The notes beneath the pieces were generated by a model, which had not been told where the DNA came from, did not search any database, and saw only the letters and a program-made list of their open reading frames with translations. From RHKX01 sp046330285 (GTDB lineage Bacteria > Actinomycetota > Thermoleophilia > Solirubrobacterales > 70-9), in contig JAXLSX010000007.1 of assembly GCA_046330285.1 (NCBI GenBank), positions 89,391 through 153,390 of the forward strand: 64,000 bases of DNA. The letters run 5' to 3'. The position numbers and the translations under genes were made by a program. This document shows, one piece after another, positions 20,085-29,425 of this stretch (positions within the stretch are counted from its first letter, which is position 1; every line of letters begins with the position of its first letter).

Positions 20085-22187
20085 GTGCGCCGGAGCCTGC
20101 TGACACTCCCCGCCAGACCCCGCCTGAAGTGGGTCTTCCTGGCCGTCTGGCTCCTGATTGCGTTCGGGATCGGCGCCGGCAACCTGCCCGCCAAGTTCGA
20201 CGACGCGCAGAGCAACGAGTCCTCGTCCTTTTTGCCCAGCGACGCGGAGTCGACGAAGGCACTCGCCGCGAGCAAGGCGATCCAGGGCGACGAGCTGCTG
20301 CCGCTGGTCATCGTCTACAAGGCCGACGCGGGCAAGCTCGACGCCGCCGACCTGCAGCGGATCGAGACCGACCGCGACGCACTCAACGCCGACCTCGCGC
20401 CGCGACAGGGTCCGTTCGGCAAGCCCGCGCCCTCGCCCGACGGCTCCGCCGCGCTGCTGAGCTCGCAGATCCGCGCCAACGGCGAGTCGGAGACGATCAC
20501 GGTTCCCGTCGACCGCGCCCGTGACCAGCTCGACGAGACCGAGCAACCCGGCGTCGAGACCGCCGTCACCGGCGGCGCCGGCTTCTCCGCCGACGCGATC
20601 ACCGTCTTCGAGTCGATCAACGGGACGTTGCTGATCGCGACGGCCGGCATCGTCTTCCTCCTCCTGCTGATCGTCTACCGGAGCCCGATCTTCTGGTTCT
20701 TCCCGCTGTTCGCGGTCGGCATGGCGGAGCTCGCCGCCCGCGGCGTCGGCTTCGGGCTGACCGAGATCGGCGTCACCGTCAACGGCCAGTCGGCGGGCAT
20801 CCTGCCGGTGCTCGTATTCGGCGCCGGCACCGACTACGCCCTGCTCCTCGTCGCCCGCTATCGCGAGGAGCTGCGCCACCACGACGACAGGCACGAGGCG
20901 ATGGCCCAGGCACTGCGACGGGCCGGGCCGGCGATCGTCGCCTCCGGGCTGACCGTGATCGCGGCACTGCTCTGCCTGACGCTCGCCCAGGTCGAGGGCA
21001 CCGCGGGCCTCGGGCCGATCGGCGCGACCGGCATCGCCGTGGCGATGATCTCGATGCTGACCCTGCTGCCCGCGAGCCTCGTGATCGCCGGACGCTGGGT
21101 CTTCTGGCCGTTCGTCCCCCACGTCGGCGATCAGAAGGCGGACGAGACCCACGGCGCCTGGCGGCGGATCGGCGAGAACATCGCCCGCGGCCCGCGCCGG
21201 ATCTGGATCGGCACCGTCGCGATCCTGCTGATCATGGCGCTCGGCTGGATCAACCTCGACACCGGCCTGACCCAGACCAGCAGCTTCCGCGACGACGTCG
21301 AGTCGGTCCGCGGGCAGGACCTGCTCAGCGAATCGTTCCCGGCCGGAGCCAGCGCCCCCGCCTACGTGATCGTGCCCGAGCCCGACCGCGCCCCCGCCGT
21401 GGCGGAAGCGCTGGCCAAGCAGGACGCGGTCGAGGACGTGCGGATCGACGGGCGCGGCCCGCCCGGCCAGGAGTTGCAGGTGATCCTCGCCGACGATCCC
21501 TATGCGACGTCGACCTACGACCGGATCCCGGAGCTCCGGGCCGTCGCCAAGGAGGCGGGCGGGCCCGACGTCCTGCTCGGCGGCCCGACCGCGATCGAGC
21601 GCGACCTGCGCGTCGCCGCCGCCCACGACTCGAAGCTGATCCCGCCGATCGCCCTCGCGGTCGTCCTGCTGATCCTGATCGTGCTGCTCCGAGCCCTGGT
21701 CGCGCCGCTGATCCTGATCGCGACAGTGATCCTCTCCTTCGCCGCCTCCCTCGGCGTCGGCTACACCGTCTTCGACGTGGTCTTCGGCTTCGACGGCAGC
21801 GACCCGTCGCTGCCCCTGTTCGCGTTCATATTCCTGGTCGCGCTCGGGGTCGACTACAACATCTTCCTGATGGCCCGAGTGCGCGAGGAGACGATGCGCA
21901 GCGGCGCCCGCGAGGGCATGCTCCGCGGCCTCGCGGTGACCGGCGCGGTCATCACCTCCGCCGGGATCGTCCTCGCCGGCACCTTCTCGACCCTGGCCGT
22001 CCTGCCGCTCGTCTTCCTGACCGAGCTCGGCTTCGTCGTCGCGTTCGGCGTCCTCCTCGACACCTTCGTCGTCCGCTCCGTTCTCGTCCCCGCCCTCGCG
22101 CTCGACCTCGGCAGCCGGACCTGGTGGCCGTCGGCGCTCGCGCACGCGGAACAGCCCTCCGACCCGGAGCCGGAGGGCGACCGATGA
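20085..22187 (+). CDS. MMPL-family RND transporter
   Basis: 700 aa. Two repeats, each with one transmembrane helix, an extracytoplasmic loop and a block of five or six helices: TM1 about 15-32, block 1 about 175-350, then a helix near 370, a second loop, and block 2 about 515-680. The MMPL signature (GAGTDYALLLVARYREEL and its second-half match, LGVDYNIFLMARVREE) is clear; these Asp/Tyr residues carry the proton relay. Such proteins export lipids or hydrophobic compounds. The start is GTG 20085. The downstream 3-hydroxyacyl-CoA dehydrogenase overlaps by 4 nt (ATGA), tying the pair to lipid metabolism. Confidence 0.92.
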   Translation: MRRSLLTLPARPRLKWVFLAVWLLIAFGIGAGNLPAKFDDAQSNESSSFLPSDAESTKALAASKAIQGDELLPLVIVYKADAGKLDAADLQRIETDRDALNADLAPRQGPFGKPAPSPDGSAALLSSQIRANGESETITVPVDRARDQLDETEQPGVETAVTGGAGFSADAITVFESINGTLLIATAGIVFLLLLIVYRSPIFWFFPLFAVGMAELAARGVGFGLTEIGVTVNGQSAGILPVLVFGAGTDYALLLVARYREELRHHDDRHEAMAQALRRAGPAIVASGLTVIAALLCLTLAQVEGTAGLGPIGATGIAVAMISMLTLLPASLVIAGRWVFWPFVPHVGDQKADETHGAWRRIGENIARGPRRIWIGTVAILLIMALGWINLDTGLTQTSSFRDDVESVRGQDLLSESFPAGASAPAYVIVPEPDRAPAVAEALAKQDAVEDVRIDGRGPPGQELQVILADDPYATSTYDRIPELRAVAKEAGGPDVLLGGPTAIERDLRVAAAHDSKLIPPIALAVVLLILIVLLRALVAPLILIATVILSFAASLGVGYTVFDVVFGFDGSDPSLPLFAFIFLVALGVDYNIFLMARVREETMRSGAREGMLRGLAVTGAVITSAGIVLAGTFSTLAVLPLVFLTELGFVVAFGVLLDTFVVRSVLVPALALDLGSRTWWPSALAHAEQPSDPEPEGDR

Positions 22188-23014
22188 GCGACGCCCACGA
22201 GCACGGCTACGAGCGGCCCGCCGTCGCGGGCAGCGGCGCGATCGCTCTCGGCGTCGCCGCGTCGGCGTCGGTGCTCGGGCCGGTCGCGGTCCTCGCCCGA
22301 TCCGACAGCTCCGCCTGGAGGGCCGAGGAGAAGCTCGAGAAGCTCTGCGGCCGGATCGAGGGCGGCGACGCCTCCCGGGTCAAGGTCACGACCAGCCCGA
22401 ACGACCTCGAGGGCTGCGACCTGATCATCGAAGCGATCGTCGAGGACGCCGACGCCAAGGCGGCGATGCTGGCCGGGCTCGGCGAGATCTGCCCCGGCGC
22501 CGACCTCGCGACGACGACCTCCTCGCTCGGGATCGCCGAGCTCGGCTCGCGAGCCGGCGTCGGCGACCGTTTCTACGGCCTCCACGTCTTCAACCCGGTC
22601 CCGCGGATGGAGCTGATCGAGCTCTGCCTCCCCGGCAGCCTCTCCCCCGAGATCGGCGAGCGCGCCCGCGCGTTCTGCGGCGCCCTCCGCAAGCACGTGG
22701 TCGAGGTCCCGGACGAGGCCGGCTTCGTCGTCAACCGGCTCCTGTTCCCCTACCTCTTCGACTCGGTCCGCCTCCTCGACGAGCTCGGGCTCGACCCCAT
22801 CGAGGTCGACGCCTGCATGTCTAAGGGCGCCGGTCAGCCGATGGGCCCGCTCCAGCTCCTCGACTTCGTCGGCCTGGACGTCTCCGTCGCGATCGGAGAG
22901 AAGCTCCATGCCGCCAGCGGCAACGACCACCACGCGCCTCCACAGCGCCTCCTCGACATGGTCGCCGCAGGAAATCTCGGCCGGAAAACCGGTTCCGGCT
23001 TTTACGAGTACTAG
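22184..23014 (+). CDS. 3-hydroxyacyl-CoA dehydrogenase (FadB2/PaaH-like)
   Basis: 276 aa. NAD-dependent oxidation of 3-hydroxyacyl-CoA (or reduction of acetoacetyl-CoA). The C-terminal half is typical: GLHVFNPVPRMELIE contains the catalytic His/Glu pair, GFVVNRLLFPY the conserved Asn, and GPLQLLDFVGLDV follows. The N-terminal nucleotide-binding segment is unusual: GSGAIALGVA in place of GxGxMGxG, and Ala/Ser-rich. A changed cofactor affinity is possible. ATG 22184 overlaps the MMPL stop. Confidence 0.88.
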   Translation: MSDAHEHGYERPAVAGSGAIALGVAASASVLGPVAVLARSDSSAWRAEEKLEKLCGRIEGGDASRVKVTTSPNDLEGCDLIIEAIVEDADAKAAMLAGLGEICPGADLATTTSSLGIAELGSRAGVGDRFYGLHVFNPVPRMELIELCLPGSLSPEIGERARAFCGALRKHVVEVPDEAGFVVNRLLFPYLFDSVRLLDELGLDPIEVDACMSKGAGQPMGPLQLLDFVGLDVSVAIGEKLHAASGNDHHAPPQRLLDMVAAGNLGRKTGSGFYEY

Positions 23015-23036
23015 TTCTCTGCCATGATGCCGCCGC

Positions 23037-25550
23037 ATGGGGGCGCGGTTCGGTCCACATCGAGGCATGAGGCCGGCGCTGTTCCTCGTCGCCCTCGTCG
23101 CCTGCCTGGCGCCGGCCGCCGCTGACGCGTCCCAGAGCGACAACCCGCTCGCGACCCGCGCCCTGAGCTTCCACGGAACCTCGCCGGACGGCACCCACGC
23201 CTACGTCCAGACCCCGGAGCAGCTGGTCCGGGCGGACACCGATCAGATGATCGACGTCTACGACATCGACGACGGGGTGGCGAAGCTCGTCTCGATCGGC
23301 CCCGACGGCGGCAACCGCAACGGAACGTGCCTGTCCGTGGCCGACCCCAGTCACCCCGAGCTGCCTCCCTACACCGAGAGCTGCGACTCGCGCTTCCAGG
23401 GCGCGTCCGGAGGGCGGGTCTACTTCCGGTCCGAATCGCTGCGGGCGAGCGAGGACGCCAACGGCAAGTACGAGTACCACCGGGACGGCGGCTCCCTGGC
23501 GCCCGCCGGGGACGCGATCGCCGAGACCGAGGACGACTCCAGCCGGATCCTCCAGGACCGCGACGGCTGCCTCTTCCAGCAGGACTCCGGCGGGACGACG
23601 CTGATCTCGACCGGTCCGGCCGTCGACGGCGGCGGCTGTCCGGCCGGCGGCGACTTCCACTTCGTCAGCCAGACGGAAGACGGGAGCACGGTGTTCTTCC
23701 TGTCGAAGGCGGCGCTGGTGACCGTCGATACCGACGATCAGCGGGATCTGTACAGGAGCAGGAACGGGGAGCCCACGCTGATCTCGACCGGTCCGGCAGA
23801 CACCGGCGGCGGGTCCACCGGCGTCCGCTACGGAAACCGGAGATCCGGGTTCGAGACGATCTCGACGGCCGACGGCGAAACGGTGGTGTTCAGGACGTCA
23901 TCCAACCTCACCGCCGACGACGTCGACTCCGTCTACGACATCTACCTGCGCACCGGCACGACGACGACACTGGTCTCCGGCACGGGAGCTTCGGCGGTGG
24001 AACTCGTGGGCCAGTCGGATGATCTCGGGACGATCTTCTTCGAGACCACCGACGCACTCGACCCGGCCGTGGATACGAACGGCGAGTCGGACGTCTATCG
24101 CTGGAAGGACGGCACCATCTCCCTGCTCGCCCTCGATCCGGCCGGTCAGGCCTTCGCCAACGGGAGCACCTTCCTGGACGCATCCGCTGACGGCACGAAG
24201 GTCTTCTTCTACGCATGGGAGACCCCGGGCTTCGCCACGGGCGAGATCTACGAGCGCTCCGCCGACACCACGACGCAGCTTTCAACCCCCGGGACCGAGT
24301 ACCAGTACTGGAGCGATTGGGTGGGAGCCTCGGACGACGGGTCGAAGGCCTACTTCGACAGCAATCGATCGCTCGCCAACGCTGACGACGACGGCGGGAA
24401 GGCTGACCTCTACCGCTACGAGAACGGGATCCTCAAGCTGATCTCAGCCGATCCGTCGCCGGTCGATCCCGCGGACGCCGACGACGCGACCGCGGCGATC
24501 GAGCCGCTCGACGACGGCGACCCGCTCTCGGATGACGGCTCCCGCATCTACTTCCGATCGAAGCAGTCGATGAGCCCGGACGACACCGACTGCGGTCGCA
24601 TGGACTTCTACGAGCACTCCGATTCCGGGAACCGGTTGGTCACGGCCGGAGCGGATGCGCCGACGATCGGTCCCGGTGCGTGTGCGTTCGACACGAACAC
24701 GCCGACGTTCGACCTGGTGCCGGCGAATCCCGGAGGAGAACTGCAATGCCGGATCGACCAGGAGGCCTGGAAGGCCTGCCCGTCGTCCTTCACGCCGGAT
24801 GTCAACAACGGCGAGCACGTCCTGTACGTCCGCGGCGATACCTCGACGGATCAGCAGTCCGGCGTCGCCGACCGCAGGTTCACCGTCGAGGCCGACCAAC
24901 CGCCGAACACGACGATCTCGGCCGGCCCGACCTACAGCTGGGACTTCATGAAGCCCGACGAGTACCGGCGGCCCTCCTTCTCATTCGTGTCCTCGGAGCA
25001 GACGGGGCACTTCGAGTGCCGGTTCGACGAAGGGGCCTACGCGCCGTGCGATCAGTCCGACGCCGCCGCGACCGGCGTCGATCGTCCCGATCAACCGCTC
25101 TCGTGGGGTCAGCACAAGTTCGAGGTCGCCGCCGTCGACGGCGCCGGCAACGTCGACCCCTCGCCGGCCTCACGGACGTTCACGATGGCGCCGTACGCGG
25201 GCGAGCTCGAGCTCGAGCTCGCCGATCCGGGGACGCCGACGAGCCTGCGGACCCTCGGTCGCGACGGGTTGAAGCCGGTCGTCCGGTGCTCGGCGGCCTG
25301 TCTGGTCAAGGCCAAGGTCACGCTCTCCTTCAAGCGCAAGGGCGAGCGCCGGTCGATCCGCTTCGGTGCCGGCAGCGGCGAGTCGGGCCTGAAGGCCACC
25401 ACCGTCCGCGTCCTGTCGTCGGCGGCGGCTCGCCGGGCGCTGCCGAAGGTCAAGCGGGCGTCGCTCCGGATCGAGATCGCCGCCAAGCCGTCCGACGGCG
25501 ACGGGGACGGCAGGAGCCTGACCCGGATCGCGAAGCTGCGCCGGGGCTAG
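23037..25550 (+). CDS. Large secreted protein: beta-propeller-like repeats plus Ig-like/Cys-paired modules
   Basis: 837 aa, or 827 from the Met at 23067 that directly precedes the signal peptide (MRPALFLVALVACLAPAAADA). Residues about 45-540 contain repeated ASxDGxxVFF / DLYRxxxG / LISTGP units, as in TolB/WD40-like propellers (e.g. DGSKAYFDSN, DGTKVFFYAW). Two downstream modules share a C-R-(I/F)-D-(Q/E)-E/GAxxxC core (CRIDQEAWKAC, CRFDEGAYAPC), each ending in a beta-rich HxLYVR or HKFEVAAVDGAGNVD strand. A basic C-terminal beta domain follows. The function is probably surface or ligand binding; no catalytic motif was seen. It ends in a CTAG shared with the convergent gene. Confidence 0.75.
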   Translation: MGARFGPHRGMRPALFLVALVACLAPAAADASQSDNPLATRALSFHGTSPDGTHAYVQTPEQLVRADTDQMIDVYDIDDGVAKLVSIGPDGGNRNGTCLSVADPSHPELPPYTESCDSRFQGASGGRVYFRSESLRASEDANGKYEYHRDGGSLAPAGDAIAETEDDSSRILQDRDGCLFQQDSGGTTLISTGPAVDGGGCPAGGDFHFVSQTEDGSTVFFLSKAALVTVDTDDQRDLYRSRNGEPTLISTGPADTGGGSTGVRYGNRRSGFETISTADGETVVFRTSSNLTADDVDSVYDIYLRTGTTTTLVSGTGASAVELVGQSDDLGTIFFETTDALDPAVDTNGESDVYRWKDGTISLLALDPAGQAFANGSTFLDASADGTKVFFYAWETPGFATGEIYERSADTTTQLSTPGTEYQYWSDWVGASDDGSKAYFDSNRSLANADDDGGKADLYRYENGILKLISADPSPVDPADADDATAAIEPLDDGDPLSDDGSRIYFRSKQSMSPDDTDCGRMDFYEHSDSGNRLVTAGADAPTIGPGACAFDTNTPTFDLVPANPGGELQCRIDQEAWKACPSSFTPDVNNGEHVLYVRGDTSTDQQSGVADRRFTVEADQPPNTTISAGPTYSWDFMKPDEYRRPSFSFVSSEQTGHFECRFDEGAYAPCDQSDAAATGVDRPDQPLSWGQHKFEVAAVDGAGNVDPSPASRTFTMAPYAGELELELADPGTPTSLRTLGRDGLKPVVRCSAACLVKAKVTLSFKRKGERRSIRFGAGSGESGLKATTVRVLSSAAARRALPKVKRASLRIEIAAKPSDGDGDGRSLTRIAKLRRG

Positions 25551-26869
25551 TCCTCGTCCTCGTGTTCCCGAGCCGCTTCCGGCTCGGGATGGATGCGAAG
25601 CGCGACGATCCGGTTCTCGCGGACCGATTCGACCCGGATCGTGTAGCCGCCGGCGACGATCGCGTCGCCCCGCTTCGGCAGCCGGCCCAGCTCGTTGAAG
25701 ACGTAGCCGCCGATCGAGTTGTAGGCGTCGGTGTCGACGGGTAGCTCGATCTTCGCGTCCTCGAGATCGCCGAGCGAGACGTGGCCGCGGACGTACCAAT
25801 CGCCGTCGGCGAGCTTCCGGACCTCCTCCCCGCGGGGATCGGTCTCGTCCTCGATCTCGCCGACGACCTCCTCGAGGATGTCCTCGACGGTCGCGATCCC
25901 GACCGTGCGGCCGTACTCGTCGACGACGATCGCGATCGAGCTCCGCTGGCGCTGAAGCTCGGCGAGCAGATCGTCGAGCGGCTTCGTCTCGGGGATGATC
26001 GGCGCGTCGCGGACGGCGGGCTCGATCGAAGCGTCGGAGCCGGCGCTCATCAGCAACCGGACGAGCGAGTTGTTGTGGACGATCCCGCGGACGCGGTCGG
26101 GGTTGTCGTCCTCGATCACCACCAAGCGCGTGTGGCCGCTGGCGACGCAGCGGCGGAGGGCGTCCTCGACGGTGTCGGAGGAGTCGACTGTGATCACTGC
26201 CGGGATCGGCGTCATCACCTCGCGCGCCTCCTGCTCGTGGAGGTGGAAGACACCGCCGAGCATCCCCGCCTCGCTTTCCTCGAGCCCGCCCTTCTCACGG
26301 CCGCGGTTGATCAGCACCCGGAGCTCCTCGGGTGAGGTCTCGTCGTCCTCGTCGAGCTCGATCCGCATCACCCGCTCGACGAGGAAGCGGGCGGGCGGGT
26401 TGGTGATCGCGATCAACGGCGAGAACATCCGCCGGAAGAAGGTCATCGGCCGCGAGAACCGCAGCATCAGCGACTCCGCCCGCGCGATGCCGAGCATCTT
26501 CGGCGCCTGCTCGCCGAGGATCACGTGCAGGAGCGTGACGACGGAGAAGGCGAGGGCCACCGAGATGATCACCGACGCGGCATGGCCGACCCAGCCGTCG
26601 ATCAGCGGCTCGATCAGCGTCGCGATCGCGGGTTCGCCGAGGAAGCCGATCGCCAGCGAGGCGAGCGTGATCCCGACCTGGGAGGTGGCGACGTACTCGT
26701 CGACGTGGTCGAGCTGGGCAAGCGCCACCTTGGCGCGGCGGTCGCCCTCCTCCGCCAGGTGCTGCATCCGCGAGGCGCGGGTCCGGACGACCGCGAACTC
26801 GGCCGCGACGAAGTACCCGTTGATGAGCACGAACAGGAGGACGAGCAGGAGCAGGATCACCGAGGTCAT
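25547..26869 (-). CDS. CNNM/HlyC-CorC family membrane protein (DUF21 - CBS pair - CorC domain)
   Basis: 440 aa. An N-terminal DUF21 domain with three or four transmembrane helices (about 1-200, starting SVILLLLVLLFVLINGYFVAAEFA), two CBS domains (about 205-335) that bind adenosyl ligands, and a C-terminal CorC/HlyC transporter-associated domain (about 345-425, EEVRKLADGDWYVRG). The family is linked to Mg2+/Co2+ export. The acidic Glu-Asp-rich C-terminal tail is short. The stop overlaps the convergent upstream gene by the palindromic tetramer CTAG. Confidence 0.92.
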   Translation of the reverse strand: MTSVILLLLVLLFVLINGYFVAAEFAVVRTRASRMQHLAEEGDRRAKVALAQLDHVDEYVATSQVGITLASLAIGFLGEPAIATLIEPLIDGWVGHAASVIISVALAFSVVTLLHVILGEQAPKMLGIARAESLMLRFSRPMTFFRRMFSPLIAITNPPARFLVERVMRIELDEDDETSPEELRVLINRGREKGGLEESEAGMLGGVFHLHEQEAREVMTPIPAVITVDSSDTVEDALRRCVASGHTRLVVIEDDNPDRVRGIVHNNSLVRLLMSAGSDASIEPAVRDAPIIPETKPLDDLLAELQRQRSSIAIVVDEYGRTVGIATVEDILEEVVGEIEDETDPRGEEVRKLADGDWYVRGHVSLGDLEDAKIELPVDTDAYNSIGGYVFNELGRLPKRGDAIVAGGYTIRVESVRENRIVALRIHPEPEAAREHEDED

Positions 26870-27059
26870 CGGCGATCACCGTTCGCGCAGGGCTCGACGG
26901 TCCGCCCGCGGCGGCTCGGCTTCAACGGCCCCCGGACGGGAGCGCGGAGCCTGGTACTTCGAGGTAGGTCGTCGTCAATCACTGGGCGACGACGCGAGGT
27001 TAGCAGCGGTTCCGGGGGCCGCATGGCCGATTCGGCGGCCGGGTATTACGGTGGGCGTG
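26870..27059. other. Divergent intergenic region
   Basis: 190 bases between the CNNM gene (minus) and the decarboxylase cluster (plus); no gene seen. It contains a CGTCGTC/GACGACG inverted repeat around 26968-26993, and a TATTAC -10-like box (27044-27049) 10 nt before the decarboxylase ATG, suggesting a leaderless or near-leaderless start. No clear operator for the cluster was found. Confidence 0.4.
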
Positions 27060-28544
27060 ATGGACCAGTCGCAGACGCCCTATCTCGATGCCCTCGTCGC
27101 GCTCGCGGAAACCGAGCCCGGCCGTTTCCACATCCCCGGCCACAAGGGGGGAACCGGCGCCGATCCCGGGCTCCGCGCGGCGGTCGGCGACGCGGCCCTC
27201 CGCCTCGACTTCCCCTCCGGCGTCGAGGGGATCGACGTCGGCCCCGACCCGCTCGACCTCCCGTTCCAGAAGTCGCAGGAGCTCGCCGCCGAAGCCTGGG
27301 GCGCGCGCCGCAGCTGGTTCCTGGTCAACGGCGCGTCGGGGGGCAACCACGCGATCTGCATGGCCCTCGCCCACCTCGGCGACAACGCGATCGTCCAGCG
27401 CAACGTCCACTCCTCCGTCATCGATGGACTCGTCCTCAGCGGCCTCCGGCCGACCTTCCTCGCCCCCGAGATCGACGAGGACCTCGGCGTTGCCCACTGC
27501 CTGACCGCCGACGCTCTCGAGAAGGCCCTGATCGAGCAGCCCGACGCCGTCGCGGTCTTCGCCGTCTCGCCGACCTACTTCGGGGCGGTCGCCGACATCG
27601 GCGGGCTCGCCTCGGTCGCGCACCTGCACGGCGTCCCGCTCGTCGTCGACGAGTCCTGGGGCGCCCACCTCGCCTTCTCCGACCGGCTTCCCGCCAACGC
27701 CCTCGCCTGTGGCGCCGACGTCGTCCTCAACTCCGTCCACAAGCTCGGCGGCAGCATGACCCAGTCGGCGATCCTCCACCTCGGCGCCGACGACTCCCAT
27801 CCGGACGGGCGCATCGACGCGGCCATCGTCGACCGCTCGGTGACGCTCGTCGAGTCGACGAGCCCGAGCGCGATCCTCTCCGTCTCGCTCGATGCCGCCC
27901 GGCGCCAGAACGCCGTCTCGGGCCCGGCGCTGCTGAGCGAGACGATTGACTCGCTGACCGAGCTGCGCCGCGAGATCCGCGAGATCCCCGGGCTCGACGT
28001 GCTCGGCAAGGAGATCACCAAGGCGGCCAGCGTCTTCGCCTGGGACCCGCTCCGGGTCTCGATCGACGTCCGCGGCACCGGGACGACCGGCAACCGGATC
28101 GCCAAGTACATGCGCGAGGAACACGACATCTGGTTCGAGCTCTACGCCGAGAACGTCGTCGTCGCCGTCTTCGGGATCGGCGAGAAGGTCGCCGAGACCG
28201 GAGCGCGACTGCTCGCCGGCCTCCGCGACGCCGTCGAGAAGCTGCAGACCGAGCCCGACGACCCAAAGGCCCCGTTCGCGCCGCCACCGCCGTGGGGGCC
28301 GACCGTGATGACCCCGCGGGCCGCGTTCCTCGGCCCCCAGGAGACGGTCGGCTTCGACGAAGCTGAGGGACGGATCGCCGCCGAGTCGCTCGCCGCCTAC
28401 CCGCCCGGCGTCCCCAACGTCCTACCCGGCGAGCGCCTCAGCCGCGCCACCCTCGACTTCATCGCCGACTCCCTGGCCCACGGCGGCCAGGTGCGCGGCG
28501 CCAGCGACCGGACCCTCTCGACGATCAGGGTGGTGATCGAATGA
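27060..28544 (+). CDS. Orn/Lys/Arg decarboxylase, short SpeA/YaaO-type
   Basis: 494 aa, PLP fold I, matching the B. subtilis SpeA-type arginine decarboxylase length. The N-terminal signature HIPGHKGG is at 24-31. The PLP lysine lies in NSVHKLGGSMTQ (Lys about 228), and the cofactor Asp in VVDESWGAH. No N-terminal wing domain is present, unlike the inducible enterobacterial enzymes. The next gene (an arginine-deiminase fold) overlaps by ATGA, and the third gene is an N-carbamoyl hydrolase. That suggests arginine to agmatine, though lysine or ornithine cannot be excluded by sequence. First gene of the cluster. Confidence 0.9.
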   Translation: MDQSQTPYLDALVALAETEPGRFHIPGHKGGTGADPGLRAAVGDAALRLDFPSGVEGIDVGPDPLDLPFQKSQELAAEAWGARRSWFLVNGASGGNHAICMALAHLGDNAIVQRNVHSSVIDGLVLSGLRPTFLAPEIDEDLGVAHCLTADALEKALIEQPDAVAVFAVSPTYFGAVADIGGLASVAHLHGVPLVVDESWGAHLAFSDRLPANALACGADVVLNSVHKLGGSMTQSAILHLGADDSHPDGRIDAAIVDRSVTLVESTSPSAILSVSLDAARRQNAVSGPALLSETIDSLTELRREIREIPGLDVLGKEITKAASVFAWDPLRVSIDVRGTGTTGNRIAKYMREEHDIWFELYAENVVVAVFGIGEKVAETGARLLAGLRDAVEKLQTEPDDPKAPFAPPPPWGPTVMTPRAAFLGPQETVGFDEAEGRIAAESLAAYPPGVPNVLPGERLSRATLDFIADSLAHGGQVRGASDRTLSTIRVVIE

Positions 28545-29425
28545 ACGACGCGGAGACGAACGAGATCCCCTGGGGGGCGGATTCCGAGTACGGGCGGTTG
28601 CACGACGTCCTGCTCTGCCCGCCCGACAACTTCCGCTGGCTGCCGACCAGCGCAATCTCGAAGGCGACGCTCGAGAGCGACCGCAGCTTCGACAAGCAGG
28701 CGGCCGTGGCCCAGCACGCGGAGATGGTCTCGGCCTACGAGTCGGCCGGGGTCCGCGTTCACCTCCTCGAGCCCGACCCGGTGCTCCCCTACCAGGTGTT
28801 CGCGCGCGACTCGAGCGTCGCGACCCCCGAGGGTGCCGTCGTCACCCAGATGCACCAGCAGTGGCGCCGCGGAGAGTACGCGCCGGTGATCCGCTTCTAC
28901 CGGGAGGCCGGGATCCCGATCCACCGGATGATCACCGCGGCCGCGATCGAGGGCGGCGACGTCGTCATCGTCGAGCCCGGAAAGATGGTCATCGGCAACG
29001 GCGAGGAGCGGACCCAGGTCCAGGCCGCGCGCCAGCTCGCCGGCTGGATGGAGGAGCTCGGCTGGGAGGTCCGGATCGAGATGATCCCGAGCCAGTTCAT
29101 CCACATCGACGTCCTCCTCGCGATCCTCGCGCCGAAGCTCGCCGCCGTCTGCGTCGAGGTCGCCGGCCAGGGACTGGTCCGCTGGCTCACCGACGCCGGC
29201 TTCGAGATCCTCGAGGTGCCGATGTCGGAGGCGTTCGCGCTCGGGGTCAACGCGATCTCGCTCGGCGACGACCGGGCGCTCTCGGCCGAGTACTCGAAGA
29301 GCCTGAACGAGCAGCTCCGTGCCCGCGGGATCGAGGTCTACGACCCCGACCTGAGCATGTTCACGCTCGGCGGCGGTGGCGCCCACTGCCTCGCCCAGGC
29401 GCTGCGGCGGGAGCGCGTGGCTTGA
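28541..29425 (+). CDS. Arginine-deiminase/DDAH-fold guanidine-modifying enzyme
   Basis: 294 aa. The guanidine-group superfamily catalytic set is present: Asp in ARDSSV (about 90), EGGD (137-140), His in HIDV (about 188), and the nucleophile Cys in GAHCLAQALRR (about 283). The family hydrolyses or transfers guanidine or amidine groups (arginine deiminase, DDAH, agmatine deiminase-like, amidinotransferase). The short form lacks the bacterial ADI insertion, so DDAH-like or agmatine-type hydrolysis to a ureido product is most likely. It overlaps the decarboxylase (ATGA) and the M20 hydrolase (TTGA), so all three are translationally coupled. Family is secure; substrate is inferred from context. 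Confidence 0.85.
   Translation: MNDAETNEIPWGADSEYGRLHDVLLCPPDNFRWLPTSAISKATLESDRSFDKQAAVAQHAEMVSAYESAGVRVHLLEPDPVLPYQVFARDSSVATPEGAVVTQMHQQWRRGEYAPVIRFYREAGIPIHRMITAAAIEGGDVVIVEPGKMVIGNGEERTQVQAARQLAGWMEELGWEVRIEMIPSQFIHIDVLLAILAPKLAAVCVEVAGQGLVRWLTDAGFEILEVPMSEAFALGVNAISLGDDRALSAEYSKSLNEQLRARGIEVYDPDLSMFTLGGGGAHCLAQALRRERVA

Noticed and set aside
20000..22145. Open frame continuing the thiolase N-terminally to 22145 (over 700 extra codons)
   Set aside because: The added part is antisense to the MMPL gene, Arg/Gly/Ala/Asp-rich, without homology; thiolase ends naturally at ATG 19973.
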